Shown piece after piece: positions 58,526 through 64,000 of a stretch of DNA of 64,000 bases; positions within the stretch are counted from its first letter, which is position 1, and each line of letters starts with the position of its first letter. Where the stretch lies: the NCBI GenBank assembly GCA_949987705.1, contig OX465286.1:18675676-18739675 (forward strand), read 5' to 3'. Made by a program: the position numbers and the translations under genes. The notes under the pieces are model-generated. The model ran no database searches, had not been told where the DNA came from, and saw only the letters and a program-made list of their open reading frames with translations. This stretch comes from Thereva unica. Taxonomy: Eukaryota; Arthropoda; Insecta; Diptera; Therevidae.

Positions 58526-59357
58526 ATGGGTAAGCACCATATTAAGTGTTTGGTATGTGGTGCCAAAAAAATGACAGTTTAGAAGTGAAATTTTTTAAAT
58601 TACCGGTGAATAGTGCTAGGAGAGCAATATGGTTGGGGAATTTAAATAAAACGGATATGCTAAATGTAAAATTGTCGGAAGATTACCGGGTTTGTGAAAA
58701 GCACTTCGATGAAAATATGCTTTCAACAAAAACAAATCGGTTAAAACGAAAGGCGTATCCAGTTAAACTAAGCGCTTCAAATTCAATTCCAGAAGAAACT
58801 ACTTCCAAAGTTATAATTCTGGATAATACTTTGTTGGTCCCGCCAAAAAGTGTAGATACGCCAACGCCAATTGCGGAAACTTCTACAGCACAATGCATAG
58901 AAGAAGATACTATGTCGGGTAATGATAATGATAACGCGATATTTCCTACAACGCATAAATATACACAAACAGATAGTAAGGGAAAATTTACGGAAGATGA
59001 CGTAACAAAATTGCGAAAGGAGTGCGACGATTTAAAAAAGGAACTTGAAGAGATAAGGAAAGTGATGCTTCATTTATACAGAAAGCAAAACGCGTTTTAC
59101 CTGGTGAATTAGCACGCATAATTGAAAACCACGTAAAAAATCTTCAACATACACCTAAAGGTTGGAGATATTCGAATAATTTTAAGAAATTTTGCTTAAG
59201 TGTATATTTTATAGCACCTTCCGCCTACTATTTTTTGGCAAAAAATATGAATCTTCCGTCCAAAAGGACTCTATTGAGATTCATTCAAAACTGGCCCTCC
59301 GGTCCCGGTATCCACGAAGGCTTGTTCACTTCGTTAAAATTAAAAGTTCAAAATTTA
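58526..59357 (+). pseudogene. P-like transposase, THAP domain to catalytic-domain start, frameshifted
   Basis: ATG at 58526 starts MGKHHIKCLVCGAKK, the C-x2-C start of a THAP DNA-binding domain. The frame then stops at 58580. After one base shift in a run of seven A (58565-58571) it continues LEVKFFKLPVNSARRAIWLG, YRVCEKHFDENML and RLKRKAYPVKL, completing the C2CH pattern. KLRKECDDLKKELEEIRKV (about 59008-59065) is a coiled coil as in P transposase. A second frameshift near 59088 leads to PGELARIIENHV, APSAYYFLAKNMNLPSKRT and WPSGPGIHEGL. It breaks off at NLPD (59363) in the foldback insert. In P elements the product binds terminal DNA and catalyses cut-and-paste transposition. Confidence 0.85.
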
Positions 59358-59851
59358 CCCGATTAAAAATGAAATTCGCCCGCAGCTAGCACGCGGCTGG
59401 CATGCACTAGCCCGCACGGCGCCCGCAGCTAGCATGCACGCCTGAGTGAAAATAACACTAGCCCGCAGCTAGCATGCAGCTGGTACGCACGAAACTCAAA
59501 TTTAAAATGAAAGAAAAAAATTTTTTCCTAGAATAAAAATTCTACGCCTCTTAAAAAAGATAGAGAAGAGTATTATATATGTATGTAAAGTCGTCATCAG
59601 GCACATTTTGAGATTTTCGTGCGTGTGGCGGGAGAGTGGATACCTGTGGCGGGAGAGTGCATCCCTCTAGCGAACAAATTTTTAGATTTTCGTGCCAGTG
59701 GCGGGAGCGTGTATCCCAGTGGCTGGAGCGTGCGTGCCTGTGGCGGGAGAGTACGTACTTTTGTGTCGTGCCTGTTTGTTCGCTATGCGTGCTAGCTGCG
59801 GGCGCGTGCGTGCTAGTAAGGAAATTAACCATGAAATTATTTTTAATCGGG
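59358..59851. mobile_element. GC-rich foldback element of about 494 bp inside the P-like transposase
   Basis: The outer ends cccgattaaaaat (59358-59370) and atttttaatcggg (59839-59851) are exact inverted repeats. The left arm consists of several copies of cccgcagctagcatgcac-like words. The right arm contains the complement, gctagctgcgggcgcgtgcg, plus about five copies of gtggcgggagagtgcgtg-like words. The centre (59500-59610) is AT-rich. Tandem-repeat arms that can fold back are the mark of FB-type elements. GC content is far above the surroundings. Confidence 0.7.
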
Positions 59852-60443
59852 TACCGAACATGGCAAAAATCTGTATAATTTGCTTAGACGAAATTTCCCT
59901 TAAAACCAATTTATATTTTGATAAAAGCAAAGGAGAAATTATTGGTTTAGAAGATAATGGAAGTCAGAAAACTAAATTACCGGCTAATTACGCAATAGTT
60001 GTAATGGTGAAAGGGATTACGCATCGTTACAAACAATTGGTAGGATATTATTTCGTTAATTCTGCTTGCCCATCGAAAACCTTAGCTCAAATTATAGAAA
60101 CAACTGTAAAACAGTTAGTGAAGGTTGATATGAAACCAAGGGTAATAATTTCGGACCAAGGAGGAAATTTCATAGGTCTTAACCGATTAAAAGGAATATC
60201 TTCCTTGAATCCCTATTTTTATGTGAATAATATTAAATTATATTACATGTTTGATACTCCGCATTTATTGAAATCTTTATGGCGGAACTTCATAAAGTAT
60301 GACATAGTAATAGAAAATAATAGACGGGCAAGCTGGAAAGATGTTGAAGCTTTTTATTCTGTCGATAAAACTCGACCATTTAAACTGGCTCCTAAATTAC
60401 GCGACGAAAACCTTTTTCCGAACACTATTAATCTCTATTAATT
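59852..60443 (+). pseudogene. P-like transposase, catalytic core continued
   Basis: One frame, open for about 196 codons past the foldback (59853-60441), reads MAKICIICLDEISLKTNLYF (first catalytic Asp of the RNase H-like fold), LPANYAIVVMVKGITHRYK, KPRVIISDQGGNFIGL (second Asp in SDQG), YYMFDTPHLLKSLWRNFIKY (the DPPHLIK-like motif) and SWKDVEAFYSVDKTRPFKLA to a stop at NTINLY. The DE-S, DQGxN and PHLLK motifs are those of P/THAP9 transposases. The GTP-binding insertion and C-terminal third are not seen; a hAT-like element starts 29 bases after the stop. Confidence 0.85.
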
Positions 60444-60702
60444 CACTAATTCTTTTATTTGGTGGTATACATCAGTGGCGTAGCGTGGGGGGTGCCGAGG
60501 GGGCCATTGCCCCGGGCGGCGTAGTTGTTGGGGGCGGCGGCCAAACTGGACAGAGCTAGAGATCTTGCCGGCAACATGAAGCCCTAACCATTGCCACATC
60601 CAGCACGATGTCCTGGCTGATGGTGTCTACAGGCCAAACCCAAATGCGAAGGGAAGTGAAGTGAGGTGAAGTTAGGTATCATTCCATATAAATGTATGAG
60701 AG

Positions 60703-60780
60703 CAAGGGCGGCGCTTTCATAGGTGAAAATGGTGCACTTGCACCGGGCCCAATTTCAGAAATTAAAATTTAAAAAAAAAT
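60703..60780 (-). mobile_element. Half of a CAGGGCCGG-family MITE
   Basis: gcaagggcggcgctttcata, then ggtgcacttgcaccgggccc match the second terminal type of the copies at 49055 and 61350. The other end is missing. Confidence 0.55.
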
Positions 60781-60954
60781 TTGAAAAAGTTGGAAAAGTG
60801 ATCCCATTGTCATATATTACACGGAATGCATCTTCTGTGCGTTTTACCATTGTCTTCTGCAAGGTGTGACCAATGCAATTTCATTTAGTTCGCCTGATTT
60901 TGTCGTCTATCCTTTCTTGGTTGGTAACGGTGCCATAGGTCATGATTTGTAATT

Positions 60955-61245
60955 CAAATTAGTCGTACAATTATAGATCACTACTTCGGCGAGAAACACC
61001 TGGATCGCCTCTGTTCTGAAGTTTTTGAAAGCGGCTTCTATGTCCAGTAAGGCTGTTAAGTGGACTGCTTTGTTATGTAAGACTCTATCGTAGAAACCAA
61101 TACATGCAGTGCAGTAACCATCTATTATCCTTCGAAATATAAAGGATTGGAGAACGACATAGAGACCTCCGTTATGGAGATTCGAGTTTATAGTATTATT
61201 AGTGCTGGAAATAGTTAAGGAAGTGCAGCTCATAATGAAAATCAT
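60955..61245 (-). pseudogene. Reverse transcriptase fragment, LOA/I-like
   Basis: The minus strand reads GYCTACIGFYDRVLHNKAVH and LTALLDIEAAFKNFRTEAIQ, the fingers motif LDIEGAFNN with two changes (G to A, N to K). It matches 49330-49590 over most of its length, there on the plus strand. Both copies sit beside a CAGGGCCGG-family MITE, so MITE and fragment may have been moved together. Confidence 0.6.
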
Positions 61246-61349
61246 CGGAGAGCATTACTCAGCATTAGCGGGAGAGTTTTGTGAACTTAAAGAGTAAGTA
61301 AACTCAGCACAAAAGCAAGATCGCGAAGCAAATCCTGATTGGACAAAGG

Positions 61350-61579
61350 CAAGGGCGCGCTTTCATAGGTTCAACTGGTGTATTTGCACTGGGCGCAATT
61401 GGACAGGGCGCAATTTCAAAAAAAAGTGAAAGAAAAATTCCGTGCCTTCATTCTCAATGAGTGTTTGTGTCGTCTTTCATTTTCCTTTACTGCCATCAAA
61501 AAAATGAACAACAATGAAGGGGGCGCAATATGTATATGGCATGCTGCACCGGGCGCAAAAAAGCCAAACGCCGGCCCTG
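61350..61579 (-). mobile_element. Complete 230-bp CAGGGCCGG-family MITE
   Basis: On the minus strand it begins cagggccggcgtttggcttt, then tttgcgcccggtgcagcatg and ends ctatgaaagcgcgcccttg. The copy at 49055-49280 aligns along its whole length. The two ends are imperfect inverted repeats. No target duplication is evident. Confidence 0.65.
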
Positions 61580-62332
61580 TGTGAGAGTGACCAATTTGGA
61601 AGTAAGTGGATGTTACATCTGCTTCAGCGGAAGTTACGTCTACTTTACTTCTGCGTTACTTTTCATTTGGGTTTGGTCTTATTTCTGGACTATAAATATG
61701 AACCTTATTTCTGGACCAGCGCATATGAAACACGATAGGTGTGCATTGGCAGCTGACAGCGGATTGCCAAATTGTGAATAAATCAGTCGGTTAGATTGTG
61801 GTGAAAAATTGATTCAATTGTTTATTTTCAGTTGAATTGTAGTTTTGTTGTAAGTTCGTTCGTTCGTTTTTATACAAACAGAGTGACGTTGCTCTCTTGT
61901 ATGAGACTCTCAATGTGCATGGAAACAGCGATATTAAGATTCCCTTCTTTTATGACGCGGGCTGTAAATGCTGAAGTTTGAGAAGGACTCCAACAGCTGC
62001 CGCATTTGTCGTTAAAATCGCCTGTAATAGTATTGTGCTACGATGATGGGAAATGAAACCTCCAGATATTGGAACAGAGAAGAGTTTGAGCGTCTACAAG
62101 GCTTTCTATCTAAAGACAGACTGAAATAAATTACAGAGAGAAATTACTGATTCCAGCTCTCTGGGTTTGTTAAAGTTTATAATTTAGGCCAACCTTGAAG
62201 CACGGATATAGCCTGCGCCAAAACAATTGGAAATCTCAAAATCGATTTTTTAATGCGCAGTGAAAGTCTCAAATCCTCACCACGAAAGTGGATTCGAAAA
62301 GAAAAGTGCACCTCGCCATTCCGTTCGTTTAA

Positions 62333-62771
62333 CCCTTAGCTGGACCTGGGGGTGTCGGGACACCCCAGGCCTAAAAGAAACCATTTTTCCATGATATCAA
62401 TCTAATAACAATATTTGTGGGACCATCTAGTGTGTCTTAAAGGTTGTAAGTTTCATTTGTGTTAGATGGTGTTATGTACAGAGCTTTTACGCCGTTGCGG
62501 GTGTCCTTACATTCAAAAAACATAGGAGTTTTGATTTTTTGAAGCAAAATGTCGATTTTTCATGTATTATCGCACCTTAATTTTTTTTCTGTCGTAGTAA
62601 GAAAAAAGTCTCTAAACTATTGGAACATAAAAAAGGGTTGTCAAAGAACTCCACTGATTTTTTTAAACGGTCAATATTGCATATTTTCCGTGGAAATAGT
62701 TTTTTTCCGTGGGGTGTGTGGACACCCCATAGGCCAGCTATGTTACAAAAACGAGGTGGGCCAGCTAAGGG
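62333..62771. mobile_element. 439-bp piggyBac-like MITE with TTAA target sites and subterminal hairpins
   Basis: cccttagctggacc (62333-62346) and gggccagctaaggg (62758-62771) are inverted repeats with one mismatch, flanked on both sides by TTAA (62329-62332 and 62772-62775). Just inside, ggggtgtcgggacacccc (62349-62366) and ggggtgtgtggacacccc (62711-62728) each form an 8- or 7-bp hairpin. TTAA duplication with CCC-starting ends is the hallmark of the piggyBac superfamily. The interior is AT-rich with no transposase. Confidence 0.85.
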
Positions 62772-63204
62772 TTAAAGCCCCAAATCACCCGCTCATTTAT
62801 ATGTTCAATCACAATTCAATCCGTCTCACTACGCGACTCTTGTCCTGGTCAGATGCTATGGTGGAGTGTTGTTCCCGGTAAACGAGTTTCAAAAGGGAAA
62901 TTAAAATGCATGTGCGCTTGAATTTTATCCATACACGGAATGTTAATGTGTGTGTGGAGTTGTCATTTCCTCACCTGCGCGTAAAATTCCCATTTATTTT
63001 GGCGCGCACTATACCGAACATTCATTAGTTACATATAATTCATTGCGTTTACATGATGCCTTGAATTCTTGGATTGAAAATTACTTGAAATTCAAGTTGG
63101 GTTTTGATTCATTGATTAAAAGAATCAATTCGAAAGTAGGGGGCAGCAAATTTATGGTTCGCCCGGGTGGCACAAATCCACGCTACGCCACTGGTATACA
63201 TATA

Positions 63205-63402
63205 TCCCCACGGGCAATTTTTCCTGCAGAACCAGCTTTTGCCATCTCTTGGCAACTAAACCATATTTTTCCCAAACTAAAACCCCAAAGGCAAACTTTT
63301 CCTACAGAACCACATTTTGCCCTAACTAAACCTACAAAAACGGATTCAGCAACAAAACCAGCTTTGGCCCTTACTAAAACCTCAAAGGTTGATTTGGCGT
63401 AA
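63205..63402 (+). other. Short open frame of repeated Thr/Lys/Pro words
   Basis: Translates to repeated units such as PTEPHFALTKPTKTD and ATKPALALTKTSKVD, ending in a stop at 63400-63402. The units are about 16 residues and diverged, which suggests a tandem-repeat protein fragment or a DNA repeat that stays open by chance. No family recognised. It lies outside the hAT-like element. Confidence 0.35.
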
Positions 63403-64000
63403 TTTCCCTCAGCCAGCTTACTTTTTCAATTCCCCTCGATTCCTTACATTTTTCGTGATGGTTTCATATCTCTACACAGAATGCTTCTCTACCGCGACAA
63501 AAAAAAGTTTCACTTCAATACTATTCCAAACGTCTGTGTCGATAGCAAAAGAACAATTTGTCCAGGAATCATCCATTAAAAAACTTACCACTTAGTGAAA
63601 ACATTCGGCATAATTTCATACAATGAAGTAAAAACTAAGCTTCTGTCTAAGATAAGCTAAACTAAGCTTATTCCCAGGTTGAGTTTTTAATTGGCCATGT
63701 TTGACTTGCCTATGTGATTAAATTTAATTTTAAACCAAAAAATTTCATTAAATAATATGCACACCCTGTAAAAATTGTGTTCATTTCCACTTCGTTCCTC
63801 ATCATATTGCATCCTTTTCTTACAAATGGCTTTTCTATCGCTATCTATTTCTTACAATTCCGGCAAGGTCGTTTAAATAACGGTACCAAGGTCAAAAATA
63901 GATAAGCGAAAACGTAGAGATTCTTATTGTAATAGATAATCTTTGCTCTTGCCGCTCTCTTCTAGGAGAAAATTTCTTATCGCGTCTCTCACCTTAGAAG
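63403..64000. other. Unassigned
   Basis: Mixed AT-rich DNA with no element or gene recognised. ctaagctt words recur near 63625-63670. Confidence 0.5.

Larger units (their letters stand above)
60473..63193. mobile_element. 2.7-kb hAT-like element with perfect ends and 8-bp target duplication
   Basis: The left end cagtggcgtagcgtgg (60473-60488) is exactly complementary to the right end (63178-63193). Outside them GTATACAT is duplicated (60465-60472 and 63194-63201). An 8-bp duplication with CAGTGGCG ends is diagnostic of the hAT superfamily. No hAT transposase (dimerisation domain or RW motif) was found inside. The interior is filled with other repeats: a CAGGGCCGG MITE, a reverse transcriptase fragment and a piggyBac-like MITE. 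It is therefore a non-autonomous copy that has itself taken in other elements. Confidence 0.85.

Noticed and set aside
40812..63201. LTR retrotransposon or endogenous retrovirus
   Set aside because: No long terminal repeats, protease, integrase or envelope motifs; all polymerases have non-LTR motifs.

Overview
The window looks like AT-rich intergenic and intronic DNA of a higher fly, most likely a muscoid/calyptrate type. This is inferred from one asparagine/glutamine/glycine-rich exon of Drosophila-like composition, from dipteran-type splice signals, and from the mix of CR1/jockey-like, RTE-like and LOA/I-like non-LTR elements, a Helitron, a P-like THAP transposon, hAT-like and piggyBac-like short elements and a foldback element. 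Nothing resembles a bacterial gene, operon, CRISPR array or rRNA gene.

Layout. 1-24.4 kb is almost entirely non-coding: AT-rich DNA with homopolymers and microsatellites, old transposon remnants (2.5-3.4, 6.0-6.6 kb), a 254-bp inverted-repeat element (3.57-3.82 kb), a stretch with unusually many AAGGAT/AAGGAC motifs and GA runs (12.7-19 kb), and a degenerate satellite (22.6-24.0 kb). The only convincing host coding exon lies on the minus strand at 24435-25997 (521 codons), with a canonical 5' splice donor and a likely 3' acceptor at 27014. No matching downstream exon is visible, so the left 24 kb is probably intron of this gene. 27-41 kb is again non-coding, with a second copy of the satellite segment, short inverted-repeat elements, a tRNA-derived SINE-like pair, a 31-bp minisatellite and a dispersed 30-bp repeat.

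40.8-63.2 kb is a nest of transposons. In order: a minus-strand non-LTR fragment; a nearly full RT region of a CR1/jockey-like element ending in poly(A); an RTE endonuclease and, after a replaced middle, the RTE 3' end; a second CR1/jockey-like 3' end; a Helitron whose helicase is split by short MITEs and which ends in a recognisable CTAG terminus; a LOA/I-like element split by two insertions, one carrying another element's RNase H domain and one removing the YADD motif; a 5'-truncated CR1/jockey-like element; a P-like transposase broken by a GC-rich foldback element; and a 2.7-kb hAT-like element with perfect 8-bp target duplication that contains a TTAA-flanked piggyBac-like MITE. All the transposon genes seen are broken or truncated. 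The genes do not form a pathway. The most informative content is the order of nested insertions and several short elements whose ends can be read exactly.
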